From NCBI RefSeq assembly GCF_017654505.1, contig NC_054545.1, positions 13,425,047-13,489,046 of the forward strand: a stretch of DNA of 64,000 nt, read 5' to 3'. Shown piece after piece: positions 1-49,484 of this stretch. Under the pieces are notes generated by a model. That model had not been told where the DNA came from. It did not search any database and worked only from the letters and a program-made list of their open reading frames with translations. Position 1 is the first letter of the stretch. Each line of letters begins with the position of its first letter. A program made the translations under genes and the position numbers. The DNA comes from Polyodon spathula. Taxonomy: Eukaryota; Chordata; Actinopteri; Acipenseriformes; Polyodontidae.

Positions 1-540
1 ACATCCACCATTTAAAGGTTTTGTAGCTAACAAATAAATCCTTCCTGTACTGTACTAATATTATTTTCATTTTAAAATATGACACTGCTGAGGTGACAAA
101 TGGCTTAGGAAGTGAAAAAGTAACAGACTTTGTAAAAATAAATTAAGCCAAAAGAGAACATCCTTAGTGTAGTACCAGATTTCATGTTTAAAAATGTAAA
201 ATGTATATTTGCTATAACGTGTTTCTTTCATAATTGGAATGACACCTGTAGCCTAGAGAGCATATTTATGGTAAATAGACAACTGGCACAACTTGTATAT
301 TTACATTTTGAGTAAAATGTAAATATACATCAGGCTTTGCGTAGCAGCTGCTCAGCAGCTCAGCTTGGCATCCAGCATATGTCATGCTTGTTTAATTCTG
401 TAAACCTGCAGTGACCGCTCCCTTGACTTCCTGGCATCTGTTACCTGGAGAGTTTGTAAGCCTTGTAGTGACACTTCTCTTAGTCACCAAATTGATGGCT
501 GAAGGTATATTGCATTATTTATACCCAGATCAATTTAAAC
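1..540. other. Intergenic, nothing recognised
   Basis: AT-rich sequence with no supportable exon. It includes an 18-base near-palindrome around 297-330 (tatatttacattttgagtaa and its complement). Confidence 0.5.
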
Positions 541-713
541 TTGGGGTGTCCATTCACAAGCCTGGAGGGCCACCACTCAAGGTTTAACAGGTAAAACTAG
601 ACAGGGAACTACTTCACGATCTGAATGGTGATTTAATTGGTTCAATGAAATGATTTAGAACAGGATTGGAACAAAGACCAGGACTAAGAAAGGGCCATCT
701 TTGGCCACCCCTA
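541..713. mobile_element. hAT-like MITE (173 bp) with perfect 8-bp target duplication
   Basis: The ends resemble CAGGGGTGTCC / GGCCACCCCT inverted repeats (left end decayed to ttggggtgtcc). atttaaac flanks it at 533-540 and 714-721, a perfect 8-bp duplication typical of hAT elements. It belongs to the same family as 40056-40214 (shared parts: taacaggtaaaa, ttggaacaaa-gacca, tttggccacccct). No coding capacity. Confidence 0.75.
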
Positions 714-2040
714 ATTTAAACAAACCAATACATTTTTAATAAACTAACTGCAACAATTATATTTCTTCACACACAGCTTTCTCAACCATTTGCGACATAT
801 TTTACAAAGCTATAGGAAACCACAAGGTCCTTATACACACTATCTGCACAATAATCTAAAGAAGCTAGGAAAAAACTACATTAGAGAATAAAATATGTAT
901 CTGCTTGTATAAAACCAGCAAACCCGCATTGAGGGAACATATTAACAGCAAACCCCATCCCCCCCCCCCCCCCCCCAAAAAAAAAAAACTACTGAGAACA
1001 AACATTTAGATGCGTTATTGACAGTTTTAAAATGTTAACATTTTTTTTTTGTTATTCCTTTCAGAAAACATATTCTTTGCACTGCAGAACAGAGCCACGT
1101 GTGTTTAAAATTATGCGTAAGGTTGTAGGGTCAACAAGCTGTCCAGCATTATTAAAGACTATGGACAGCCAAAGTGCATAATAAAAAGCCATCTTGATGA
1201 CAGCCAGCCTGTTGCTGTCATCTCGATAACTCAGCTGTGTGTCAAATGTGAGTCAGGTACAGACCCCAGCCTCCAGGTGTGTTGAAGCAGAATCTCATCT
1301 GCTTGAGGATGGGGCATTTATCAGGATCTGTCATATTCCATAACTAATGAGAAGGCTCTCTTTATTATAATCTAATAGGACCACTGGTAAGTCCTCAGCA
1401 GATGTCATGCAATTTAAAATGCAAATCGCAAATGACTTTCCTCTTGATTTTGATAGAAGAAACACTATTTCTTATTAGCAAATTGTTGCAGCCAGTTCAT
1501 TTTTATATATTAACATATAGTAGGATCAAGATAGAAAAATATTTACTCAGCAATTGGAAACTAAGACTTCCAGGTTCAGACTTTTTAATAGGTTCGGTAG
1601 GTAAACATAGGTAAAGCATCCTGCTCTCTTTCATCTCTTGTCTGGGTAATTTTATATAAATGTACATTTCCCTAATATTTAGTATCTTACCTGTTTAAAA
1701 TCCTAACATGTATGTTCTTGATGACTCGCTATTGTTTTCTATTTAGTTTATTATTTGACATGCTAACTAACTATTCCAGCAAAAATTCATAGAGTAAAAA
1801 CCAAAAAGTTTAGGCCTCTACCTTATTGTGTAATCAGTGTACTAAGATGAACAACTATAGAGAATCATACAGACCACACATACTAGGATATTAAACAGAT
1901 AAGAAAGTGAATAATAGGAACTTGTATATGAATTATACCTTAGGCAAGAGCAGACTCAGCTAGTTAGAGATATGAGACATACGAAACAGGAAGTTTCACC
2001 TGTTTTAGATAATGGGGGTAAGATTATCTGGTGAAGAGAC
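714..2040. other. Intergenic, low-complexity tracts only
   Basis: Contains an 18-base C run (959-976) followed by A12 and a T run near 1040. The 70-codon open frame at 1402-1614 has no family signature and is taken as chance. Confidence 0.5.
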
Positions 2041-2155
2041 AATCCTAGACTTTTTGCCTCCCTTACCCCTGACTGTGACTCACCCTGCACACCACACAGC
2101 TGTGCCTTTACAAGGTGAGCCACTCAATCCAAAATGACACATTCACTGATCTAGG
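2041..2155 (-). repeat. tRNA-derived SINE fragment
   Basis: On the - strand it reads gagtggctcaccttgtaaag, then gtgagtcacagtcagggg, matching the heads of the SINEs at 21520-21770, 58885-59130 and 60930-61178. The A-box-like part is visible; the B box is weak. Confidence 0.5.
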
Positions 2156-3911
2156 TGGTAATATTTGGGAGGTGCACTAAGGAACCCTGTAACTAGCTGA
2201 AGGAAGGTGCCAATAGCAAAAAATAGAACAGTACTTTTTCTATGCATGTTCTTGAAAAAATCTATTTAATTTTGCAATATAAGGAACCGCAAATTCAGCA
2301 ACTCTTCCAAATTAGTTAAAATACAGTCAAGTTGTTCTTGCGCAGCTAATAAAAGATCATCAGCCCTGAAAATTAAAAATTTGAAACAGTTGCTGCAGGA
2401 TGCATTACAAATAGGTTTAGTGGGGCTGTCTGCATTGAAATTCTTATTTTTTTATGTTATGCTGTAATTTTCAAACAACTGTATCATAATTTAACTAAGG
2501 GAAGCCATTATACCGCTACAAAACCAAAAAATCTGATAATATTTTCAGATAATTTAATAAACATTATGTGTCTTTTAATGCAACCTTGCTTTATGGCCAC
2601 CCTAGTGTAAAGACCATTTCTCAATTAAGACTTTTTTTTATGATTTACTATTGACAAAGTAGTAACCTTCAATATTAGGTCACTCTTGTATTCAATATTA
2701 AGGTCACCATCTGCAGTCTAACAATTATCAAACATCTGTAAATTTGCATTTTAGACATCTTATTTTTAATATGAAAATGTTAATGTAACAAGATGTTACT
2801 CGTTTTATTTGTATATATTAAAAAAAATCAATTTTGTTTGCATATAAGATATAAAATAAATGCAATCTAAAATGGTTAAACTTTTCAATAAGTGTTAAAT
2901 ACATTGTCTAAACTAAGAATTAGTAAATAATCCAGTTACATTAATTTGTTACATAAAAATCTATGTCCCTTAGTAGCAGGCCACATTCAAAGGGAGAGAA
3001 TCTACAGTGTTGTGCAGGATAAATGGGCTTCACACATTTCAGAACGAACATACAAAAAAACTAAAAAAAAAACGATGGAAGAAAGTTTTTATTTTCTTAT
3101 TACCTTTAACATTTTAATTTGTAATAGTGTAAATGAGTCCTGTTTTACACTTTGGAGTGCTTTAAAGACCTTTAATGATTCAATGAGGTGAACCCTTCCC
3201 GTGACTTTAAGCAGGCGGTATTTCTCTTCTGCCCATTAAGTAGCCTTTAAATCCATTTCAATCTCTATAGCCTTTCACAGAACAATGCTTTTTATAATGC
3301 TCAGTGCGCATATCATCCTCCATGTGAACTTACAATGTGCTTAGTCTTGTACTGTCAGTGGAAGAATTACATCTTTTATAAAAGTGTGTCATGAATGCTG
3401 GTGCTCAAAAAAGTGCCATACTTCCCCAGAGCAGGAACTGCCTTGGAGAAGTCCCCATATTGTCCTTCTAGCAGGTCTCAAGCCTGCCTTTTAGAGCAAG
3501 CGAGGGAGTAGTTCCATCTCTCTGCCCATCCGATCCCCAACCTCTCTCTTTGAAGCTGCCCTAGAAACCACAAAGGTGCCCTATGTCAATATTGCCAACA
3601 TTGTCAATAAACGCATTTCATTTGTGAACTAAACTTGGTCCAAAAAGGGACTTGCATGCACCTGCTTTTCTGAGCATTAGAATCTAAAAAGCGAATAGTG
3701 AAAGCAGCAGTCAAATGATTGATTTCGTCACAATAATAATCACTGTATGATCATCCTGCTGTTTAACAGCTGTGTAACTGTTAATTGTCTACATGTGTAA
3801 TAGCTGATCATTTATCTTCTCTGAAAAGAGCTTGGAGGTAGGGGAGCTCTGTACAAACCAATCATTATAATTACAGCATTAATATTAAACTGCATTTTCT
3901 TTTCTTTTTAG
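2156..3911. other. Intergenic, nothing firm
   Basis: AT-rich. The 81-codon open frame at 2946-3191 lacks any recognisable family feature. A more GC-rich patch at 3420-3560 was read in all frames and gave no convincing exon. Confidence 0.4.
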
Positions 3912-4015
3912 CCAAAACGATTCCTCATGCTACAGGAAGACAGCACCCCCACCATCATGGCATTTTCTCTCAGTCTGCTCCGAAACAAAGAGCCGAAAAG
4001 AGTGACAGGAGGCAG
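3912..4015 (+). other. Exon-like segment of an unidentified + strand transcript
   Basis: 104 bases with a strong acceptor (gcattttcttttctttttag) and a CAG|gtaatg donor, clearly less AT-rich than its flanks. Two of three frames are open; the one entered at phase 2 reads KTIPHATGRQHPHHHGIFSQ and ends in phase 0. It could be a coding exon of an upstream gene, a 5' UTR exon of kif28 or a lncRNA exon. I do not recognise the product. Confidence 0.35.
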
Positions 4016-6388
4016 GTAATGACAAGACTGTTATCATTTCATTCATATGATAAATAAATCATTTTAAAACTAAAATGGTTGTGACGGCCATTTTAAAGTC
4101 GGTTTAAAGCATGTGTCATTTGGTACTACACATTCAATACGGCTTTCATACACAGGTCCTCTTTCTAATAAACTACTGTATTAAGAAATAAAGTAGGCAT
4201 ATTGTAAGGTAGTGCTGTGCAAATAAGCTGAAATCAACTGCAGTATTCAACACCTAAAACAACTAGCTGTTAGTAGAGGTTTGCTGGAGCAAAGCTTTGT
4301 CAGTTTGAGACGGATACAATTGTCTACTATGTAGGATATAGTGAAGATCTCTATTTTAATTTTGAAGTTGCATTATCATAATTAGACAAAAGTCAATGTA
4401 CTGCAAAACTAATACAATACTTTGTGACAATCCAGAAATAAGTCTTCAATTATAGCTTCTGACAAAGGCAATATTACATTTTTTTTTTTTTTGTTAGATG
4501 AGAACCTTATTGGTATATTTCATTTGCTGTCACTCCGTATGCAAAGTACAGCTCTTTGTATAGAACCCATTAAAATGCAGGACAACTATTATTAAAGTGT
4601 GTTCATTGTACAGACCAGCAGGAGGTTCCAGCACTGCCGTAGGTAATGCAAACACTAATTAATCAAACAGGACTGGAAGTAATTATGAACAGGGCATATC
4701 TGTTGATAAATAAGCCCCAAACCATGTGTTATTGAAAATTAGGGTTGCTAGGTTGAGATATGAACATTTTAACTTTCACGACATGAATACTGAGTGTGTT
4801 TATACTGAATTTTATATACAGCTCAGGTAGTGTAATATATAATTATGCAAGCATCAGTATCTGTGAGATTAAAAAGGGTTTTTAAAATGGCATTAAACAC
4901 TTTTTAAAATTTTTTTTGAAAGCTTATAAATTAAACATATTGCCGCTGATGCAGTCTGGTGTAGCATTACTCTGGATATTTTCTTTTGTAAGCTCTAGAT
5001 ATCTAATATCCTGATTATATGTTGTATCTTTTAACATAAACCATTCAAAATGTCCTTTATGGTTTGGAAAATAGTTTGTTACACTAGGATTTCATATTGA
5101 AATATAATTGCCTGTAAAATGTAAAAGTATATCAAACATCATTTTGAAAACACTGTTGAAAGTGATACTAGCACAGGTTGGCTATTGGCAGCACAGGTGG
5201 TGGTATGGAGGAATATTGTATCCTTACAATATTGCAGAATTCAGGCTTGTACCATCAGATGGCAGTATTGTCCAATGGATGACAAACATTCACAAAGCTT
5301 TCATGGCTTTTTCTGTATGTGTATTAGGAGGCCCCTAATTTGGCAGCTGACAGATACGATACACTTTACTTGGTAAAATTGTATACATTATGTGTGTAAA
5401 TCAACAGAACTATCCAGCATCATCCGCTATAGTAGATGGACTAGAATAAACCATCTTCAAATTCAACCAAAGATAATAAAGAAGATATGGTCCCTTAACA
5501 TTCTTTATCCCTCTTTTCCATTCAGATTTTCTGTACATTTCTATTCCCGTATTTTCTTATTTTTGTCTGATGGTCATTTGATATGTTATCTGAATTCCCA
5601 CATCAGAATCAATTGAATGTTAGTAACAACTTATCAAATAGCTTGAGAGACTGATTGGTGTCTTATAAAACTCTTATACTTTTTTAATTCTACCATACAA
5701 TAACAAGAACAAAAACTATACATACAACTTTGCCACTTCTTTCCAATCAACTACTCACTAAACATTGGCCTCAGTAAATCAGAATTCCACAGACAATTAA
5801 TATCGCTCTCTAACACAAGCTTAACCCATCCAGTCATTGCAGTGAATAGCAACCATAAGAGGCTCCCACTGCCCTGCTCGGGTGTTACTGGGCCTGTTTG
5901 TATGTGTGCTTCTACAGACAATGGAAGAATTATTTTTATTGCCAATTCCAATATAGAACTCAAAAGTTGCAGTCAAAAATGTTAGCTAAAGCTTTCCCTG
6001 TATAGCTTTATAATCCTTCCAGAAAAAAATATTTATAATTGAGTTTTAACCTTACTAAGCCAATGAAAATTGCTTTACATACAAAAAAAAAATTGTAAAC
6101 GTATTCACATTGTCTTTACAGCTAAAATGATCATCTGTTTAGCTTGTAGTTGTTGTTGCTATCGGTGTGTGGAGCTATGATGCCTGCTTTAGACCAGACT
6201 TAATAGAAGCTTATTGAACCTATTGAATGTTTACGTATATTTTAGCTGGAAGGCTACTCAGATTGTATGCAAACAAGTGCCGCAAATACACTTGGGGCAT
6301 TTAATTTCAGATTTTTCATTATGTCAAAATAGAAAAAGAAATTAGGTATTTTATTTTTGTTTGGAGTCTTTGAGCTCGTTGTACCCCA
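4016..6388. other. Probable intron or intergenic stretch, nothing recognised
   Basis: AT-rich sequence. The overlapping open frames at 5108-5616 and 5751-5963 have no splice support or family motif. Confidence 0.4.
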
Positions 6389-6415
6389 TTATATAAATAT
6401 ATAGATATATATATA

Positions 6416-6446
<31 letters not shown>

Positions 6447-6480
6447 GTATATATATATATATATATATATATTTTTATAT
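6389..6480. repeat. (TA)n microsatellite, interrupted
   Basis: About 90 bases of TA repeats broken by single-base changes. Confidence 0.95.
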
Positions 6481-6728
6481 CAACAGAAAGCTAGCAAAGT
6501 CAAAGCAGTTCATCTGACCTATGAATATAGATTGTTGGGGCATGCTTTTGAGGTGACAGGAGAAATTAATGACAACTATTAGAGCCATTTAATCAATGAC
6601 ATTTCCCAAGATGCCTCTTTCCCAGGCCCCACAAGCAAGATTAATTGCACAGGATATTTTAATCCCCAAATAATATCAAAACAATGAATGATGTGTCTGG
6701 GTTTGTCTCTATGTGCGCTCTTTTTCAG

Positions 6729-6854
6729 ATGGGTAAAGTAGAAGTGGTTCTTAAGAAAGGATATTGTAAAGTCTATATCCACAAGACTGGAACATACCAC
6801 GGTTGCCATGGTTTCTCACAGAGCAAGAGTGGGACCAAAGTGAAAAGACCATGA
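6729..6854 (+). other. Exon-like segment, possible terminal exon of the same unidentified transcript
   Basis: Preceded by a tctttttcag acceptor and opening with ATG GGT AAA. It reads MGKVEVVLKKGYCKVYIHKT, then 20 more residues to TGA at 6852-6854. It is entered at phase 0, which fits the exit phase of 3912-4015. AATAAA at 7141-7146 could end such a transcript. No known family; chance is possible. Confidence 0.3.
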
Positions 6855-8841
6855 CATCATGGAAAGCACAATCAAAACGCGTCTCTTTATAAAACAATTG
6901 ATTGAAAGACTATGTGAGAGCGTCTTGGTTTACATTGAGTTTGAAGGTCTCCACAAACATATTTCTTGATTTTATTTTAACCCAAATCACTACTCAATGA
7001 AATTCATTTTTAATTTAGTATGATTCAAATTATGCTCTAAATTAAGATTGCATTGAACATAGAGAGCTTTGTGATAAAATACTGAAAAATATGAAAATAA
7101 TGATTGAATTATCACATCTGTTAATAAGGGGTAGGTGTTAAATAAAACTGTCTTAGTTAGCTAAGACTAATGGTCTTTGTTTCAGGGGTGAAGAACTCTG
7201 GTCTCCCCACGGGGCAGACCCTTCAGAGTGGATGCTCAGTGGTAGGTCAAGCGTGAGGAAGTTCACAACATTGCAGCTGCGTGTGCCTTCCCATCTCCAT
7301 CGGAAACAGATGACTTCAGGCCAGAATTCAAACATGAGCAGACATGTTTTTTACCCTGTCCACACTACCTGTATAAATGCACAATCTGCACACGTTGAAA
7401 CCACGTGATTGACATTTACATTTATGTTTTCAATACATTATGGTTACATGTTATTTAGGTGCTATGAATAGGGTATTAGTATAATATATTAAAATATATT
7501 GATAATTATTGACTGCTGAGGATCTTTCAGCCAATCAATCAGTTCCCTCTGCTGTATTCCAGGACACATCAACCGTACCATTAAACGTGGCAAAACTAAC
7601 TAGGAAAAATGATATAACAGACACAGTTACAATATATTGTGTGGCTATAAATTAGAATATCATTTTTTTAAATCCCTAAGTATTGTAAAAACACTTCTAC
7701 AAAATATATTATTCTCATTGAAAATGCCATCATTGTGGAAGATTCAAAGTTTACAATGTAACATTGTTTTTGTATGAATTGGTAAGATTTTTTTAATACT
7801 TGTTCTACCATATTTAGATATTAAATTTGATCTTTAATGTATTCATTTTATTTACACATTGTCACCTTTGGCAGAATAAAGATAGTAGAGTTTATAAATG
7901 TGTCTAAATGTGTTATTTTACAACCTGCCAATTAGTTCTTAATTGATTCTAAGAAAAACAACAACTTGAATTTCATTGGAGCTGCTGGAGTCCTGTTTTT
8001 GAAATGTGTATTGCCATTCAGCGTTATTATTTTACATTTTTATTTTACAATTCAGATTTTCCACGATTACATTTTCTAACCCATAATTCAGTGCAAAATA
8101 ATGTGATTGAATTAAAACAAATGCATAGGAGGAGTGAGTTTGTATGTAGCTTTTATATATGCTTATATAACTCTTTACTTATATATAACAAGTGTGAATG
8201 GGTCCTAAGCTTTATTTTACTGTACCACTGTTATACTGTTCAGATTCCCATTTACTCCCTCAGAAATTCATAGTGAGTCACTGAACTGCCAAACTGAATA
8301 CGCTTTCCATGACTTAATATACCAGATAGAAAGTGTCTCATTCATATTTAACACCCTTGAGTAATTATTTATGACTGTTAAATAATTAAAAAGCAGAAAC
8401 TCCTCTTTCACATTTTAAAATAAGGGTGTGATTTCCCCCAGTCTGCTGCCTGTGACCATACAGTACATATTAAAATATTCTTATTCTCAGCCTACTTTCT
8501 TATTTACATTTTTTTTAATTAATATATTTTTTGCTTCGTAAAGTGGTTGATGTTTGTTAACACAGTCTATTTTGTTAGCTGTAAACTAGCACATAAAATA
8601 TTAAGGTCCCATCAACACAAGTCACTCCTGCCCTTCTCTGCTTCCCAGTCAACATGCATTGACTGCCAAGGGAGTACATTACATTTTCTTTTTATCTGGA
8701 CTGAATAACTTGACACACTTTTTCATTTGGCATACTTTTTTGCTTCCAAAGAGCTCCCTTAGGATCCCCAGCACACAGACCACACCAACATTATTTGAAG
8801 GTAGATACAGTTTAAGACTTCTGTCTGTACTGCAGTCCAAC
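6855..8841. other. Sequence upstream of the kif28 start codon
   Basis: AT-rich, with AATAAA at 7141 and again near 7875. A kif28 promoter must lie here or further up, but no TATA box or CpG island can be pinned down. Confidence 0.4.
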
Positions 8842-39794
<30,953 letters not shown>

Positions 39795-39831
39795 ATTTTA
39801 CATGCTGGATGGGTTAAGCAAATACTGTGAT

Positions 39832-40020
39832 CAGGGGTTTCCTGGAGAGCTACAAGGTCTGATTTGTTTTCAATTGAGCTCTCAGTTACTTAATTAAACA
39901 AATTATCAGTTTACTTAGTTAAGATTAACATGTGTTCCAGATCTTTAGCCATTGATGATGTAAAACATCTATAACACCTGCAGGATTGGGGCTCTCCAGG
40001 ACCAGGGTTGGAGACCCCTG
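39832..40020. mobile_element. hAT-like MITE just past the kif28 stop
   Basis: Ends CAGGGGTTTCCTGGAG and GGTTGGAGACCCCTG. Flanks ctgtgat (left) and ctgtagat (right) look like an 8-bp duplication with one base lost. 189 bp, no coding capacity. Confidence 0.7.
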
Positions 40021-40055
40021 CTGTAGATCTTTATTAATAATGTGTGTGTGTATAT

Positions 40056-40214
40056 CAGGGGTGTCCAATTATGGTCCTCAGGGGCTATTCCACTCCTTGT
40101 TTAACAGGTAAAATGATACAATTAATTACTTCAGGGGCTTTTGTTCAACTAAACAATTTAGAACAGGGTTGGAACAAAAACCAAGACTGGAAGGGTAAAC
40201 TTTGGCCACCCCTG
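40056..40214. mobile_element. hAT-like MITE, same family as 541-713
   Basis: Ends CAGGGGTGTCCAA and TTTGGCCACCCCTG; flanks gtgtatat and ctgtatat differ by one base. 159 bp. The pieces shared with 541-713 are in the same order. Confidence 0.8.
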
Positions 40215-40299
40215 CTGTATATTATAAAATGGCTTGGATCAATTAAGTGACATGGTTGGCTTAACAAGATCACATGACTAGGTTTGTGTAATTATTAAA

Positions 40300-40495
40300 A
40301 AAAAAAAAAAATCGAGACATTTTCTAAGTGAAATAACCCATGATAGGGTGTGTGGTTATACAATTCTTGCCTCACTTCCTGGATAGTTGTAGGTACTTGG
40401 CATGCAGCCTCGTGCCTCACAATGCACCCAGGTTGTGTGGTAAGAATTGTCTTACCGCACACTCTTTCATGGGTTATTTCTTACTTGAATAATTC
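40300..40495. mobile_element. Hairpin MITE
   Basis: Arms 40329-40366 (aagtgaaataacccatgata...) and 40445-40490 (...catgggttatttcttactt) are inverted copies, with a spacer holding a second small inverted pair (gcctcac / cgtgcctcac). An A15 run comes just before it. Confidence 0.6.
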
Positions 40496-42524
40496 ATGAA
40501 TTCTATAAAAAGTACTTATAACATTGTTGGATGTAATAAGTATATTGATCTGTAGCAGAATTTGTATATATTTAATATAACATACTTTTTTAATGCAAAA
40601 ATATATTATCTGTAATATGCATATCTAGAACTGCTGGTGTGATATTAGTAGATCAGATTTGATTAATATATCAATTATTTTTTTCCATGCTTGAACTCGT
40701 TGTCATGGTGGTGGTGATGATGATCATTATTATAATGATCATTATTGTTATTATTATCATTGATGAAGAAACATCAGTTAGCAGAGTGCACATTATTGTA
40801 TGAAGAAGACATTAGCTGAAATATTTGTCAACTGCACTAAACTTTTTTCTAGTTTTTAATTGAGAAACAGTTCCTATACAAGCTCTAGAATTGATGCTGA
40901 CTACAGTCATGTATTTCTTGGTATTTTTGTCTTTGTTCAGAAAAAATGGAATATAACCACACATGTCCAGATCTCATTCTTGAATAGTTGGTATTACTTG
41001 TGTGACACTGGCCAAAAAAGGTGACCTGCTATTGGGCCACTGTAGCTTAGTTGAATGCTAAAGTACTCTAATTTTCTCAGCCCGTCATATATAGAAATAC
41101 TATAGAGCAAGTACAGCCAACAGAGTTAAAAACAAGTGACTGACTATGAAGATATTTAAAATGACAGACTGGGTTATGGATTACTCTACATTAGCTTGAA
41201 GGAATCACTATATACTATAAATTACTTTTTCATCCTTGTTAGTGATTCACATTTCATAATAAGCTTTTCAGGGCTGACTGAATTCATTGGGTTGACAAGG
41301 CAAGTAAATCTGACAGAGCCAGTCATGTTTTTGCAGCTTATTCGTCTGAGCCGTTTTTCATAATAATGTTAGAAATACTTCCATGCATCATTTTTCATTA
41401 AAATGACCCCCCCCCCCAATATTATTATACACTATTATGTAGTAGTTACAATCAGAGCATGTTAAACAGCGTATTCATTTATAAACCTGATAAAATAAGT
41501 GTAGCCCCTAAGGTTACAATATTCAGTATACAGCCCTCAAATAACTGCACTACATTTAACAGCATAGGAATTTCTAAATGGAAAGGGGATTCTATTCAGC
41601 AAAGGAGGCACACTAATAAGTGGTGGAGTTAAAGTGTTTATGGTGCTAATAAAGGTTACATAGTAAAAAGGAGTTTAGACTTTTATTAACACAAATTTTT
41701 CCTATAGTTTTTATACATGTTTAAAATGTGCCCTGCTTAGGTCTTTGTGTGTTTAGAAAAATGTATTTATTAGTTTGGTGCCACCAACAATTAAACATGT
41801 TTTGAGAACAGTAGCTCTTCCAAATAAATTGACACCACTCTTATTGGACTGCATAATTAAATAGTATTGATTTGAAGTTTCAATCTCTGAGCTATTCCAT
41901 TTGTAAATCTATTTTCTATAAATAGGCTAAAACATCTTAATGACATTTGTAGCTAAGTTTCATACCACCTCATCCTGCAAAATCCATCTCTAGTTTTGTT
42001 TTAATTAATATATTTCATTTTTGTTTGTATATAATTTTGTATACTTTATCTGCAAATAACAGTTATTAAGTTGCAAAGGACTATGCTTGAAATATAATGA
42101 AGAGGCTGTGATATGATACTATATTTTAAACTTTCCTGTGTTTTCTTATGAAGTTGTTTAGATTTATATGGTTGATAAATCATTTAGAAACACAAAACAT
42201 GCAATAAGGTAACTGGTCATTTTTGTATATGAAAGTCAGATAGCAAAGCAGTTGTTGTTGACTAAAAAAATGGAAAGCATACCAAATGAAGCTGCATTAA
42301 TCTACAAATAGAAATGGCGTGGCGCTGTCCAAGGTGCTGAAATGGCACCACAGCGTGAAGTTTGTAGAGGCGACTTCTCTTTTTTTTGGAAAGGTTAAGT
42401 GAGTATATCTGGTAATGTAATGTGCAAACTCAGTATATTTACTTATGCTATGGTTATAAACAGTATTCAGATTTGTATTGAAACATACAAAATAGAGCTT
42501 GTATTATTAGCAGGAAACAAAATA
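40496..42524. other. Intergenic between kif28 and tmem179, nothing recognised
   Basis: AT-rich, with a short ATT/AAT patch near 40730 and a C9 run near 41408. AATAAA at 41648 and 41823 are possible distal kif28 polyadenylation signals, unproven. Confidence 0.4.

Positions 42525-42602
<78 letters not shown>
42525..42602. repeat. (TA)n microsatellite in the tmem179 promoter region
   Basis: About 78 bases of pure TA ending about 204 bases before the tmem179 ATG. Confidence 0.95.
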
Positions 42603-42606
<4 letters not shown>

Positions 42607-42785
42607 TATATAGATAGACTATATTTAATGCACTTCACAGAATAAATCATACTGATTGAAATACATCCGTTGCACATGTCACTACTGCTAGTCCTCATCT
42701 AGCTCTACATTAACAGTTACTTTCTGTATGGTTTACTTTATGCGTCAGTGTGTCAGTGCACACTGCGCAACTGCAGTTTCTCTAG

Positions 42786-48704
<5,919 letters not shown>

Positions 48705-49480
48705 TGTCCATCTCTTTGGAGTTCCATGCTATTTCCATACTTCCTTTGAATTGCCTGTGGTTCTCCCTGCCATAGTTATTTACATATTTGAGCACAATTA
48801 GGTCTATTCCAGGCTGGTTTGGAGTGTAATCTGAACCTTGAAGGGTAACATAATATAATACCATAATACCATAACATAATTGAACCTCAGAAGAACCATT
48901 AGCCAATCACATAATTGCCAGCAATGGTAAGAGATTGGGAGAACATTGGTAATGAAAAGGTTTGGATGTATGTCAGCATGGACACTATGTTACCAGTACC
49001 CCTTAGTACAAAACCATTGCATTGCCATTGTAGATCATTTTGTAAGGAAGCACATTTTTACAGACAGCAAATACTTATTTGAGCATGGCTCTGCAGTGAG
49101 AGCAGCTCTCAATAAGATAGAACTGCTCCATCACACCTTTGTTGCTCCGAGACAAATATCACTGAAAGTACCATGTTAAGAACTCAGTTTTCACACGGGA
49201 ATGGATGGAAGTCATTTATTACTAAACAAATTATTTAAAAAAAAGTTTGAATGCCTAAGCATGGTTTTACAGACACTGGTTAACACTAATCTTGGACTAT
49301 CCAGTTTATCCTTTACTCACTTATCCCTTGACTAACTCGGTCATTGACAATTCATCTTTTGAGGCACCATTTCCCTCCACGTCAGGTGATCTTTAGTGAC
49401 TTGGAGAAGTTCTTACTGCGATTTCCCCATAGGGGTGCTCTGGACTCTGCTGCTCTCTGCTTACTGCTGCTAGTAAATGC
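48705..49480. other. tmem179 3' UTR and flank
   Basis: No canonical AATAAA lies close to the stop, so the end of the transcript cannot be placed. No other gene seen. Confidence 0.4.
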
Positions 49481-49484
49481 TCAA

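Noticed and set aside
3420..3560. GC-richer patch as an exon
   Set aside because: No frame with splice sites reads as a convincing protein on either strand.
8659..8841. In-frame extension of kif28 upstream of residue 1
   Set aside because: The frame is open, but the residues do not resemble any kinesin N-terminus, and the family start matches ATG 8842.
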